In this document: piece by piece, positions 49,663 to 59,979 of the stretch
Numbering within the stretch: position 1 is the stretch's first letter
How the letters are laid out: each line of letters begins with the position of its first letter
Program-made: the position numbers and the translations under genes
The notes under the pieces: generated by a model
Seen by the model: only the letters and a program-made list of their open reading frames with translations
What the model was told of the DNA's origin: nothing
Databases searched by the model: none
Source: Leptospira sp. B5-022
Lineage (GTDB): Bacteria > Spirochaetota > Leptospiria > Leptospirales > Leptospiraceae
Reading direction: 5' to 3'
Assembly: GCF_000347035.1 (NCBI RefSeq)
Contig: NZ_ANIJ01000032.1
Coordinates: 1 to 64,000 of the forward strand
Length of the DNA: 64,000 nucleotides

Positions 49663-51618
49663 ATGATAAAAAGGCTACCTGCAAACCTTAGGATAATTCT
49701 ATTCTACTCTTTTTGTTTTCTGATCCTTTTAACCGCTTTTAGATTCGTATTACTCTTTATCTACTTCCCTAAACTGGGAAATTCCTCGATCAGCGAAGTA
49801 ATCAACTCCTTTTTGATCGGGATTCGTTTTGATCTATGTGTGATCTCCATCGTAATCGGGATCTCCTGGATCTTATCTTCCTTTCATTATCCGAATCGCT
49901 GGAAGTACTATAGATATGTATGGGGAATTCTTCCTATTCCATTATTCTTATGGATGACCGGACATCTGATCGGAGATACGATCTATTTCGGAGAGGCTGA
50001 CAAACACCTAGGCTACGAAGGATTCGTATTTTTAGGAAAAGACCTACTTATACTGATAGAAGCCGGGATCAAAAACGACACTTTAAAAGTGGTCCTGGGA
50101 TTGCTCGGAATATTTACGGGACTTCCCGCACTAATTTATCTTTTTGTAAAATACAATGGATATCAATATTCTCCGGAAAATAAATACGGGGAATTAGCAC
50201 AGATCCCGATCTCTATCATCCTAGTTTTACTTTTGTTCCGAGGAGGTGTCCAACCCCGACCGTTAAGATCCACGGAAGCTATTCATTCGGAAAATCCTTT
50301 TTTAAACCAACTTCCGTTAAACGGAGTATTCACAACCATTATGGACCTTAAGTCCAAGTCCATTCTGCCCGAATTACAAATGTCTAAAGAAGAATCGATT
50401 CGAATCGTACGAAAAGAGATCGATTACGCGGGTGCAAAGTTTATAGATCCCGAATATCCGCTTCTAAGAGAAACTTCGGAAACCAGAAAGGAAACTCCCC
50501 CGAATATAGTTCTCATTCTTCTGGAAAGTTGGACAGGAAAATTCCTTAAGCCGAACGGTGATGGGATCGTTGGCGGAAAAGAACTTGCTCCTTATTTTAA
50601 CTCCCTATCGCAAAAAGGCAGATACTTTCCTAATTTTTTTGCCACAGGAGGAAGAACCGTAAACGGCTTAATGTCAGTGCTCACAGGCATTCCGGATCGT
50701 CCCGGTATCACAGTGGTGAGGACTCATCAGGTTTTAGGAAATTTCGGCGGCCTTGGGTCTTTATTAAAAACGGTCGGCTATTCCACCTACTTTGTGCATG
50801 GAGGAGATGTAGGATTTGATAATATGAGTTTTCTTTTTCCTCATTGGGGTTTCGACACGATCATCGGAAAAGAAGAAATCGAAAAAACAGGGAAATATAG
50901 ATCGGGAGCCTGGGGATTTTATGACGGCGACGTATTAGAAGAATTGCATACGACGATCTCAAACGCGAAACCACCGTTTGTTGCGGTCAGTCTCACGCTT
51001 ACCACACATTATCCATATCAGGTTCCTGAGACATCGAGACATCGTTATCCGGAAACGATGAAAGATTCCGACTATTTTAATACCTATTCCTATTCGGACG
51101 AGTCCATCGGCAGATTTATGGAGAAGGCGGAAAAGTCCCCTTACTTCCAAAATACCATCTTCATATTCGTTGCGGATCATACGCATCATAGGGATCTAAA
51201 TCCATTCGAAGATCGTAATATTCCATTGTTAATTTATTCTCCCAAATATATAAAACCGGGATTAGATCCTAAAATTTCCTCTCAATTGGACGTGATTCCG
51301 ACCATTTTGGGGCTTGTGGGCAAAAAAGTAAAATTTTCCTCCTTCGGTAGGGATCTGCTTTCGAATTCTCCGCAACCCAAAACGAGCGGTTCTTATTTTG
51401 CATTTTCTAGCGTAATAGGTTGGATCGAGAATGAATATGCACTTTATAGGTCCACGGAAGGGGAACTAAGAGAAGCGTATCCAATGCCTTGGAGTGAGAG
51501 CAAGTCCAAGTGCGCCTCTATCAAGGAAACCTGCGACGAATATGAGCGGAAAGCTAAGGCGTTTTTAAATCTGAGTTATGAACTTTTAAATACGAATCGG
51601 ATCTTTCCGGAGAAATAA
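49663..51618 (+). CDS. LTA-synthase-like membrane sulfatase/phosphoglycerol transferase
   Basis: 651 aa. Five TM segments lie in the first 195 residues (about 11-33, 53-73, 86-103, 141-162 and 181-192). The extracytoplasmic alkaline-phosphatase-like domain has metal ligand E288 (ILLESW), nucleophile Thr332 (GGRTVNGLMSVLTG) and VADHTHH. This layout matches LtaS/OpgB/MdoB enzymes that move phosphoglycerol or phosphoethanolamine onto surface glycans or lipids. In a diderm spirochaete the target may be a glucan or LPS. It starts 2 nt after the feoB stop. Confidence 0.88.
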   Translation: MIKRLPANLRIILFYSFCFLILLTAFRFVLLFIYFPKLGNSSISEVINSFLIGIRFDLCVISIVIGISWILSSFHYPNRWKYYRYVWGILPIPLFLWMTGHLIGDTIYFGEADKHLGYEGFVFLGKDLLILIEAGIKNDTLKVVLGLLGIFTGLPALIYLFVKYNGYQYSPENKYGELAQIPISIILVLLLFRGGVQPRPLRSTEAIHSENPFLNQLPLNGVFTTIMDLKSKSILPELQMSKEESIRIVRKEIDYAGAKFIDPEYPLLRETSETRKETPPNIVLILLESWTGKFLKPNGDGIVGGKELAPYFNSLSQKGRYFPNFFATGGRTVNGLMSVLTGIPDRPGITVVRTHQVLGNFGGLGSLLKTVGYSTYFVHGGDVGFDNMSFLFPHWGFDTIIGKEEIEKTGKYRSGAWGFYDGDVLEELHTTISNAKPPFVAVSLTLTTHYPYQVPETSRHRYPETMKDSDYFNTYSYSDESIGRFMEKAEKSPYFQNTIFIFVADHTHHRDLNPFEDRNIPLLIYSPKYIKPGLDPKISSQLDVIPTILGLVGKKVKFSSFGRDLLSNSPQPKTSGSYFAFSSVIGWIENEYALYRSTEGELREAYPMPWSESKSKCASIKETCDEYERKAKAFLNLSYELLNTNRIFPEK

Positions 51619-51892
51619 ATTTTTAGGTTTGGGGAATCGGATATTGGTAGAAAATCTCCCCGCCCTTTCTGGGCGGGGGCTGGTCGGTGGTACCCCGAAC
51701 CCATCGCACAAAATCGGATTTTTTTCCTATCGATTTCTGTCCTAAAATTTGTAGGAGCTCCAACAAACAGATCTATGTTTATTTTCTTGCCTTGCTACTT
51801 AGACTGAATTCCGAGAGAAATCATCCTTCCCTTTCCGGCTAAGTATTCCGATCTTAGTCTTAAGGGTATTACCTCTCATTTCAGGAGAAAGA
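51619..51892. other. Intergenic region with GC hairpin and a dispersed repeat
   Basis: 274 bp without a supported gene. A perfect 8-bp stem CCCCGCCC/GGGCGGGG (51658-51665/51671-51678) could end the feo transcript, but no T-run follows on the plus strand. TGTAGGAGCTCCAACA at 51750-51765 is a relative of the two 16-mers at 54099-54114 and 54183-54198. Confidence 0.55.
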
Positions 51893-52906
51893 ATGTCTTT
51901 TTCAAAAAGTTTTCGTTTGGAAGAAAAATGGGAAATCGGTCCGGATTCTTCCCCGTTTATAATCGCCGAGATTGGATTGAATCATAACGCAGATCCGGAA
52001 TTAGGAAAGAAGACCATCCAGGCTGCAAAAAAGGCGGGTGCGGATGCGGTAAAATTCCAAACCTACAGAACCGAAAACTTTTTAGATATTAAAAATCCTA
52101 AGGCGAAAGTTCTCGTGGATATTTTCCAGACCTACGAGCTTTCCGAAAAATTGCACACTGAATTCCAAAAAACGGCAAAGGAAGAAGGCCTTTTCTTTTT
52201 CTCCACACCTTTAGATCCTGGAAGCGTAGACCTTTTAGTAAATATAGGAGTAAAAGCTCTTAAGATTGCGAGCGGAGATATCGTAAACAAACACCTTCTG
52301 CAAAAATGTGCAAGCACAGGACTTCCTTTATTCTTATCTAGCGGCGCAGCGGAAGGTTTCGAAGTTATTAGAGCATTGGAACTCTTGGAATCCGAAAAAG
52401 TAAAGGATCTGGTATTATTCCATTGTGTTTCTCTTTACCCCACCCCTCCAGAAAAAGCGAATTTGCAAACTATAGAATATTATAAAAATATATTCAATGG
52501 TCCTTTAGGTTTTTCGGATCATACTGCAGGAAGTATCGCTGGCGCATTGGCGGTGTCGTTAGGCGCAGGCGTTTTAGAAAAACATTTTACCTTCGACAAA
52601 ACACTTCCCGGACCTGACCATACAATCTCTGTAGATCCTCCAGAACTGAGATCCTATGTAGAAAATGCAAAACTTGCATTTCAAATGAGGGGAGAAAAGA
52701 AGAAGGTAGTGCAACCGCAAGAAGCAGGGGGTAGATTTTTCGGAAGAAGAGGGATTTACGCGGATCAAAATGGAAATCCGATCGCACTTCGTCCGGATCT
52801 AAGCCAGGAGGATAAAAGATATTTTGATTCTTGGAAACTGGATGAGGCAAAGTCCCTCGTCAAACAAGGTAAAGGACCAAATCCGGGAGAACCTTTTTCA
52901 TCTTAA
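51893..52906 (+). CDS. neuB: N-acetylneuraminate synthase-like (NeuB family) protein
   Basis: 337 aa. FIIAEIGLNHNADPELGKKTIQAAKKAGADAVKFQTY (about 23-59), VLFHCVSLYPTPPEKANL and GPLGFSDHTAGSIAGALAVSLGAGVLEKHFTFD are NeuB barrel signatures. The C-terminal antifreeze-like (SAF) domain is short and divergent (GRRGIYADQNGNPIALRPDL), so substrate binding may differ. It would condense PEP with a sugar to make a nonulosonic acid such as sialic, pseudaminic or legionaminic acid. CAGGAG precedes the ATG. No other nonulosonate gene is adjacent. Confidence 0.85.
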   Translation: MSFSKSFRLEEKWEIGPDSSPFIIAEIGLNHNADPELGKKTIQAAKKAGADAVKFQTYRTENFLDIKNPKAKVLVDIFQTYELSEKLHTEFQKTAKEEGLFFFSTPLDPGSVDLLVNIGVKALKIASGDIVNKHLLQKCASTGLPLFLSSGAAEGFEVIRALELLESEKVKDLVLFHCVSLYPTPPEKANLQTIEYYKNIFNGPLGFSDHTAGSIAGALAVSLGAGVLEKHFTFDKTLPGPDHTISVDPPELRSYVENAKLAFQMRGEKKKVVQPQEAGGRFFGRRGIYADQNGNPIALRPDLSQEDKRYFDSWKLDEAKSLVKQGKGPNPGEPFSS

Positions 52907-52907
52907 T

Positions 52908-54014
52908 ATGATCCGAAAAATCTGTCTTTTATTTACGGCTCTTTCTTTCGGTCTATCCGCAGCTCCCAAGTCTTACGGCTCACTGGGTTCCGAAGTGGAT
53001 TTTTTGGACTTCGGAAAAGTGACAGTGGCTCCTTTTTCTTATTCCGTGTCTTCTTCTTACGATGAAGAATATGGAGCTTTCAATCTATTCGATTCCAATC
53101 CAAAATCTTATTGGTATTCTTCCGGTGGGAATAAACCGGAATGGATCATCGTAGATTTCGGTTCCAAAAGACTGATCAATGCAATAGAAATTTTAGTGCC
53201 TATGTTCCGGGGAAAAAGAGCGGCAGAAGAATACGAGATCCAAGTCCTTCACCAGGAAAATTGGAAAACTATTTTTAAGAACGATAGAGTGGACTTAGTG
53301 AACCATCATAATCTTCCTCCGATCGATGCATCCATTCTTAGATTATATTTTCCTAAAACGGAAGAAAAGAGTATCGTGATCGGAGAATTTAAGATCCTGC
53401 TGAATGGAACCGTCCTAAATTCGATTTCCAACAAATTCACAGGATATCAATACCCTGTTCCGGACGGACTTCTTCCGGAAAAAGATTATCAACTTCCAGG
53501 CGCGCCCAGAGAATACAGGAACGGGATCCACAAAGGATTAGACATTTATTATAAACGAGAGAAGATCGGTCCACCTAGACGTTTGACCTTCGATGATGTT
53601 GTGGTTTCTCCCGCAGATGGAACCATCATCCGCGCGGATCTGGATTATTCTCCTATGACACTTTCGGAATTCCAAAAATATTCCACGTTAGCTCAGAAAA
53701 ACGGAGTTACTTATGTGGAAAAAGATTTTGGAGGAAGACAGGTTTGGATCGATCATGGAAACGGAGTTATGACCTCTTTCAATCATCTTTCCTCGATTAA
53801 AAGAGGGATCAAACCCGGAGCAAAGGTAAAAGCGGGTGAAGAGATAGGCAACGTTGGCAATTCAGGTCTCATGGGAGAAGCAAAAGGGAATGACGAAAAC
53901 ATCCATTTACATTTCGAGATCTGGGTGGATGGAGAATATCTGGGTGCTGGAGTTCCTACAAATCAAATGAGGAAACTTCTGCAGTTTTTCTTTTCGAAAT
54001 CGAACTTAAATTAA
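52908..54014 (+). CDS. Secreted discoidin-like/M23 metallopeptidase
   Basis: The ATG at 52908 is chosen, giving 368 aa, because it yields a signal peptide (MIRKICLLFTALSFGLSAAP) and starts 1 nt after the NeuB stop; a longer frame from 52824 would overlap neuB. After the signal there is an F5/8-type discoidin-like domain (about 35-170) and an M23 domain (about 220-350) with WIDHGNG and HLHFEIWVDG. The zinc His pair of HLHFE is present; the first His of HxxxD reads GIHKGLDIYY. It may cut peptidoglycan. Confidence 0.85.
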   Translation: MIRKICLLFTALSFGLSAAPKSYGSLGSEVDFLDFGKVTVAPFSYSVSSSYDEEYGAFNLFDSNPKSYWYSSGGNKPEWIIVDFGSKRLINAIEILVPMFRGKRAAEEYEIQVLHQENWKTIFKNDRVDLVNHHNLPPIDASILRLYFPKTEEKSIVIGEFKILLNGTVLNSISNKFTGYQYPVPDGLLPEKDYQLPGAPREYRNGIHKGLDIYYKREKIGPPRRLTFDDVVVSPADGTIIRADLDYSPMTLSEFQKYSTLAQKNGVTYVEKDFGGRQVWIDHGNGVMTSFNHLSSIKRGIKPGAKVKAGEEIGNVGNSGLMGEAKGNDENIHLHFEIWVDGEYLGAGVPTNQMRKLLQFFFSKSNLN

Positions 54015-54020
54015 AGTTTA

Positions 54021-54235
54021 TTTCGCACGGAGCACACAGAGGTCACTGAGTTTAAAGGGCTCAGAGACTATTTTCACACAGAGCCGCGGAGATTTATTTG
54101 TAGGAGTTCCAACACGCGGAATCAAGTTAGATTTTGATCCTTTGGGAACTCCTATACGGAAAATCAAATCCGATTCCGATCCTGTTGGAGTTCCTACATC
54201 AAACTCTCTGTATTCTCCGTGAACTCCGTGCGAAA
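54021..54235. repeat. Composite inverted-repeat element, 215 bp
   Basis: Outer ends are perfect inverted repeats: TTTCGCACGGAG (54021-54032) and CTCCGTGCGAAA (54224-54235), extended by CACAGAG/CTCTGT-type units. Inside lie TGTAGGAGTTCCAACA (54099-54114) and its near inverted copy TGTTGGAGTTCCTACA (54183-54198), with a third weaker relative near 54140. No open frame. The layout resembles a MITE or a nested palindromic repeat; flanking direct repeats were not clear. Confidence 0.75.
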
Positions 54236-54243
54236 CAATATAC

Positions 54244-55125
54244 TTAAAGAATTCCTTTAGATCTCAGGTAATTTAAAATTTTCGTTCCGAAAAACCAAGT
54301 GATCCATCCTCCTACAGCTGCAAATGCATATAAGAAAGAGAATAATAGGCCGTATTTGATGGTCCACTCTAAGGATATTTTACATTTTTTCAATAAAGTA
54401 ACAAATCCTCCGGAAACGGCACCTGTTTCCTTTAAGGTAAATTTGATCGTGCAAAATTCATTCTCCTGATCGAATTCTCCTAACTTCACCCCTAGGTCTT
54501 GGATTTTACCCTCTATCTCTAAAATTTCCTTTTCCAAAGAGATCAATTCTTCTATCTTTCCGTTCTTTCCCTTTAAACCCAAAAGCCCTGCTTTAGATTT
54601 TTCTAAAGAGATCCGAGTAGCGGTGATGTTCTTGTATTCGTTCGTTTTGTCCGTCTTGTTCACGGAAATAGAATCAATAACTCCGATTGTCTGGATGGAT
54701 TCAACCATGGAATCGAACTCGTCCGGGTTTACTCCAATTCCCAACTGCAATGTTCTTTTGCCGGGAAGTCCGGATCTTTGTTCGTATTGGATGACACCCT
54801 TGGCATCCTCTACCATCTTGCGTGTTTTCTTTTCGTTCTCCTCGAACTCGGAAGTTTTGGAAGAAACCGCGGCCACCTTCTCGTATTTTTGAGAAGATGC
54901 AGAGATCGTAGTCTTGTCCTGAGGAGCATAAAACTTTTCGGAGGCGTAGTTTTTACGCCCATAGTCGAAATTGATAGAAGAACCTTGTTCTTGGTTTACA
55001 ATATTCGTTTCAGGACCGACCGCATAACTGTAAATGAGCCGGAATATAAATAGAAATAAGAAAATTCCTCCAAATACGAGTGAAAACTTTTTAATAAACT
55101 TAGAAACGCTGGTATATTGTTCCAT
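54244..55125 (-). CDS. DUF4349-domain membrane protein
   Basis: 293 aa. TM at about 13-34, extracytoplasmic domain (about 35-245) with a central coiled coil (ELISLEKEILEIEGKIQDL), then a C-terminal TM pair (about 255-285). The region GVIQYEQRSGLPGKRTLQLGIGVNPDEFDSMV is typical of DUF4349. Function unknown; some relatives are putative lipoproteins. It begins 28 nt downstream of the trmH-like gene's stop. Confidence 0.8.
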   Translation of the reverse strand: MEQYTSVSKFIKKFSLVFGGIFLFLFIFRLIYSYAVGPETNIVNQEQGSSINFDYGRKNYASEKFYAPQDKTTISASSQKYEKVAAVSSKTSEFEENEKKTRKMVEDAKGVIQYEQRSGLPGKRTLQLGIGVNPDEFDSMVESIQTIGVIDSISVNKTDKTNEYKNITATRISLEKSKAGLLGLKGKNGKIEELISLEKEILEIEGKIQDLGVKLGEFDQENEFCTIKFTLKETGAVSGGFVTLLKKCKISLEWTIKYGLLFSFLYAFAAVGGWITWFFGTKILNYLRSKGIL

Positions 55126-55153
55126 CCTACCCTACTTTTTTGGCTGAAGTGAT

Positions 55154-55900
55154 CTATTGGACCCTCGTTGCTTCCGATCTGATCCTTTGTAATAGGTCGG
55201 ATTCGACAAGATTTCCGTTATGAAGACATTTTTTATAATACGAATTTCGGATATACACCTTCTCCTCCTCCGTTAAGGTCCAATTCGGGACTTCCTTTCT
55301 TAACCTAAATGCAAGATGAGAAATTACTATAGCTACTGTTACCGAAATATTATAACTTTCCGTAAATCCGTACATGGGAAGTTTTAGAAATACGTCCGCT
55401 TCTTCCCTGGCATAAGAAGATAACCCATGCTCTTCCGATCCAAATAGTATGGCGCTTGGTTTATCTAACGGTAAGGTATCTAGTTCGTAGGAATTTTCGA
55501 AAGTATGAGGAGAGGTTGCCACGATCCGATACCCTTTTTCTTTCAAACCGCTTATACAATGTCTAGTATTATCGAAATTCGGCTTTTGGTATTTGTGGAT
55601 CTGTATCCATTTTTGTGCGCCTAGAGCAATACCTTCATTCGGTTTATAAGAGTTTTTATTTTCCACAACATGGATCTCGGCTAAACCTAAACATTCGGAA
55701 GTCCGTACCGGTGCGCTAGCATTATAAGGTTGGAATATATCCTCCAACACAATTGTTAAGTACTTTGTTCGAAAAGAGGCGACTTCTTGGATCTTTGAGA
55801 CCTTCTCCGCTGATATTAGAGTTTTAAAATACTCTTCCAACTTCTTTGCTTCTTCGAGGTTTATAAAATTTGAATGTTCCCGGGCCAGTTTCATGTTCAA
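55154..55900 (-). CDS. trmH: TrmH-family tRNA/rRNA 2'-O-methyltransferase
   Basis: 248 aa SPOUT fold. Motif 1 LTIVLEDIFQPYNASAPVRTSECLG, motif 2 ILFGSEEHGLS and motif 3 LPMYGFTESYNISVTVAIVI are all clear. The first motif is closest to TrmH (Gm18 of tRNA). Starts at residue 1 or 3 (both Met) are possible. The unusual C-terminal extension EEEKVYIRNSYYKKCL and the exact target nucleotide are unresolved. Confidence 0.88.
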   Translation of the reverse strand: MNMKLAREHSNFINLEEAKKLEEYFKTLISAEKVSKIQEVASFRTKYLTIVLEDIFQPYNASAPVRTSECLGLAEIHVVENKNSYKPNEGIALGAQKWIQIHKYQKPNFDNTRHCISGLKEKGYRIVATSPHTFENSYELDTLPLDKPSAILFGSEEHGLSSYAREEADVFLKLPMYGFTESYNISVTVAIVISHLAFRLRKEVPNWTLTEEEKVYIRNSYYKKCLHNGNLVESDLLQRIRSEATRVQ

Positions 55901-56139
55901 AATGTTTTATTTCCTAGACAATTATACAGAGAAACTTGGAAGCCAGCGAATCAACACTAAACACATATCAAGTAATTCCGTACGGCAAGGTTTATTTTTT
56001 TGCGTCGAGACACTTACCAAAAGGGATAATATAAAAAATCAGGAGAAAATAAAAAAATTCTAAAGTTTTTTTAAAAAGGGATTGTACTTTGTTTCCGAAA
56101 ATCTATTATGTCCCCTATCTTGTCCGGTGGTGAAGGAAA

Positions 56140-57839
<1,700 letters not shown>

Positions 57840-57840
<1 letters not shown>

Positions 57841-58808
57841 TGAGTATCCTGTCCGGAAAAAGAAACCGGGCGGGACAGCTCCTCCGAATCTTGGGGGAGC
57901 ATCTTCCCCCGGAAGTGTTTCGTCATCTTGGCCCTCAGGATACGTCCAAACTTTTAGAAAGTTTTCACAAGTCCGGAAAACTGGAAGCGAAACAAGAAAG
58001 AGAACTTTTAGGGTCCTTCTTAGAAGGACTCTCCAGCGTACCGAAAGAAGGGATCGATCGAGACACCTTGGCGTTGATCCAAGAACTCGAAACCATCTTA
58101 AAAGAAGATCTGGTTGCCGAACCGGAATGGTCCGAGGAACTTAAGTCCTATACCAAGGAAGAACTTTCCAAAATTGTAGCCGGAGAATCATCAGACAGGA
58201 TCGCGCTCGTATTCTGCCATGCGGATCCGGATACTTCTGCCAGAGTATTGGAAGAATTCCCGGAAGAGACCCAAGAGGAGATCCTACTTTCCATCCGGAA
58301 TTTGGACCTTTCATCTGCGGGACTTTTGGACTCCTTGGAAAGGTTCTTACGCTTCAAACGGGAAGTCCTGAAATCTCCCCAGTCTGGAGTTCCTACCAGG
58401 GACAAGGGCGGAAAGAGGGCCGCGGAACTTTTGGGCAAATTGGACCCCCAAGATTCCCAGAAATTATTCTCGCGGATACGCGAAAAGAGCCATTCGTTTG
58501 CCGAAAATATAAATAAGCATTTCTTCCGAATGGAAGACCTGATGGATCTGAGCCGAGATGCCCTAAACAAGTTTTTGTCCGAGATCCATCCGATCGTGAC
58601 CGCGACCGCTTTTAAAGGCACCGAACCGGAAACGAAACAGGTCTTACTGGAGAGGTTGGACCCAACGCTCGCCTCCTCCATCCGATTGGAAGAAGATTCT
58701 ATGGGACCGGTTTCCCTGGCAGAGATTGAAACCGCCCAGAACGGACTACTTGAAATTTTTAAGGAATCCGTAGAATCAGGAAGAATCAAGTTCCGGAGAA
58801 AGAACTAA
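57840..58808 (+). CDS. fliG: FliG paralogue (rotor/switch protein)
   Basis: 322 aa with FliG N-, middle- and C-terminal folds. The FliG-like middle/C repeat around residues 120-300 (LVFCHADPDTSARVLEEFPEE; FFRMEDLMDLSRDALNKFL) is clear, but the charged ridge usually involved in torque generation is poorly conserved in the C-terminal end (TAFKGTEPETKQVLLERLDP). Leptospires have more than one fliG, so this is probably the copy that lies beside fliF and serves mainly assembly; that is inference. Starts with ATG inside the fliF stop (TAATG). Confidence 0.8.
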
Positions 58809-58809
58809 T

Positions 58810-59733
58810 ATGGCAAAACTAGTCTTCAAACCTATCCAAATCGCGGATATGCAGGATCAAGTAGAGCTGCAGATCCCGGATAAATATAAAAAATTCCATA
58901 GGGACGAAGACGCTGAAGAGTTCGAAGTCGACCAAGAAGGAAATATAATCGAGCAATACCAAGGTCCTTCTATCGAAGAGATCGAGGCCGAGCTCAACCG
59001 TTATAAAGAAGAAACGGAAGAAAATATCAAAACCATGCTCGAGGACTCCCGCCGCAAGTCGGAGGAGATCGAGGAAGAAGGTCGTAAAAAAGCCTTCCAA
59101 ATGATCCAGGATTCAAAAGAGAAGATCAAACTCGAAGAGGATTCCGGCAAAGCCAAAGCGGAACAGATCTTGGAAAGAGCCAAGATGGAAGCCGAAAGAA
59201 TGATCAAAGAAGCCGAAATGAAAACGGCGGAGATCGAACATGAGGCCTACTTAAAAGGATTTGAAGCAGGACGAGAAGTTGGTTTCAGAAAAGGCCAAGG
59301 AGAAGTCCGACGCCTCATCGACCGTCTCGGGACCATCGTGGGTAAAGCGATCGATATCCGTGCGGAACTTATCCAAGCATCCGAGAAACAGATGGTGGAG
59401 ATGATCCTGATCATCGCTCGTAAGATCATCAAAGACGAGATCATTGAACGTAAAGAAATCGTACTCAATAATATCAGAGAAGCCCTGAAACGGATCAAAG
59501 ACAGGGACCGTGTGGATATCCGGGTCAACTTTGCGGACTTGGAGATCACCACGGCTCACAAAGACGAACTTATCAAACTTATGGAGTCTCTTCGCAAGGT
59601 CAATATCTACGAAGACTCCAGAGTCGACAGAGGTGGGGTCATCATCGAGACGGACGTTGGAGCCATCGATGCAAGGATCTCCACACAGCTCAAAGAAATC
59701 GAAGAAGCAATTCGAAATGCGGAGCCGATCTAA
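58810..59733 (+). CDS. fliH: Flagellar export regulator FliH
   Basis: 307 aa. Long coiled coil (about 60-155) of E/K/R-rich heptads followed by the conserved FliH C-terminal region (about 165-300) with YLKGFEAGREVGFRKGQ and DRGGVIIETDVGAIDARISTQL. It holds the ATPase FliI at the export gate and is homologous to the peripheral stalk of F/V-ATPases. It begins 1 nt after fliG. It is longer than the E. coli protein (235 aa). Confidence 0.93.
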   Translation: MAKLVFKPIQIADMQDQVELQIPDKYKKFHRDEDAEEFEVDQEGNIIEQYQGPSIEEIEAELNRYKEETEENIKTMLEDSRRKSEEIEEEGRKKAFQMIQDSKEKIKLEEDSGKAKAEQILERAKMEAERMIKEAEMKTAEIEHEAYLKGFEAGREVGFRKGQGEVRRLIDRLGTIVGKAIDIRAELIQASEKQMVEMILIIARKIIKDEIIERKEIVLNNIREALKRIKDRDRVDIRVNFADLEITTAHKDELIKLMESLRKVNIYEDSRVDRGGVIIETDVGAIDARISTQLKEIEEAIRNAEPI

Positions 59734-59763
59734 TCCACCATTCACGTCCAAACTTAGTCTCCT

Positions 59764-59807
59764 ACCCGGCCGCCGTTCCAGGCGGTCGGGTCAGGGGGGT
59801 TTTCTTT
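59764..59807 (+). terminator. GC-rich hairpin between fliH and fliI
   Basis: ACCCGGCCGCC (59764-59774), 6-nt loop, GGCGGTCGGGT (59781-59791): an 11-bp stem with one G-T pair. After 8 nt it is followed by TTTTCTTT (59800-59807). The distance from stem to T-run is longer than usual, so it may attenuate rather than end transcription inside the flagellar operon. Confidence 0.45.
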
Positions 59808-59979
59808 GTAGGCACTCAAACCCGACAATAGCTGACGGGAACTTTGGAAGGGGATTTTGTAGTAGCTTCGACGGATTTCTCTCTTCATTCAGATGTGACA
59901 TAATTCAGTTATATTCTCATTATCACTTGACTCGGGGTAAAATCCTAGGGACAGTATCCGGTATCTAAGAGCCAAGATT

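Noticed and set aside
51658..51678. Classical rho-independent terminator after the feo run
   Set aside because: The stem is perfect but no T-run follows on the plus strand.
52824..52907. Longer N-terminus of the M23 peptidase
   Set aside because: It would overlap neuB by 83 nt and hide a good signal peptide; the ATG at 52908 fits better.
58148..58789. 213-aa minus-strand ORF across fliG
   Set aside because: Antisense to a clear flagellar gene, without start signals; Ser-rich shadow composition.
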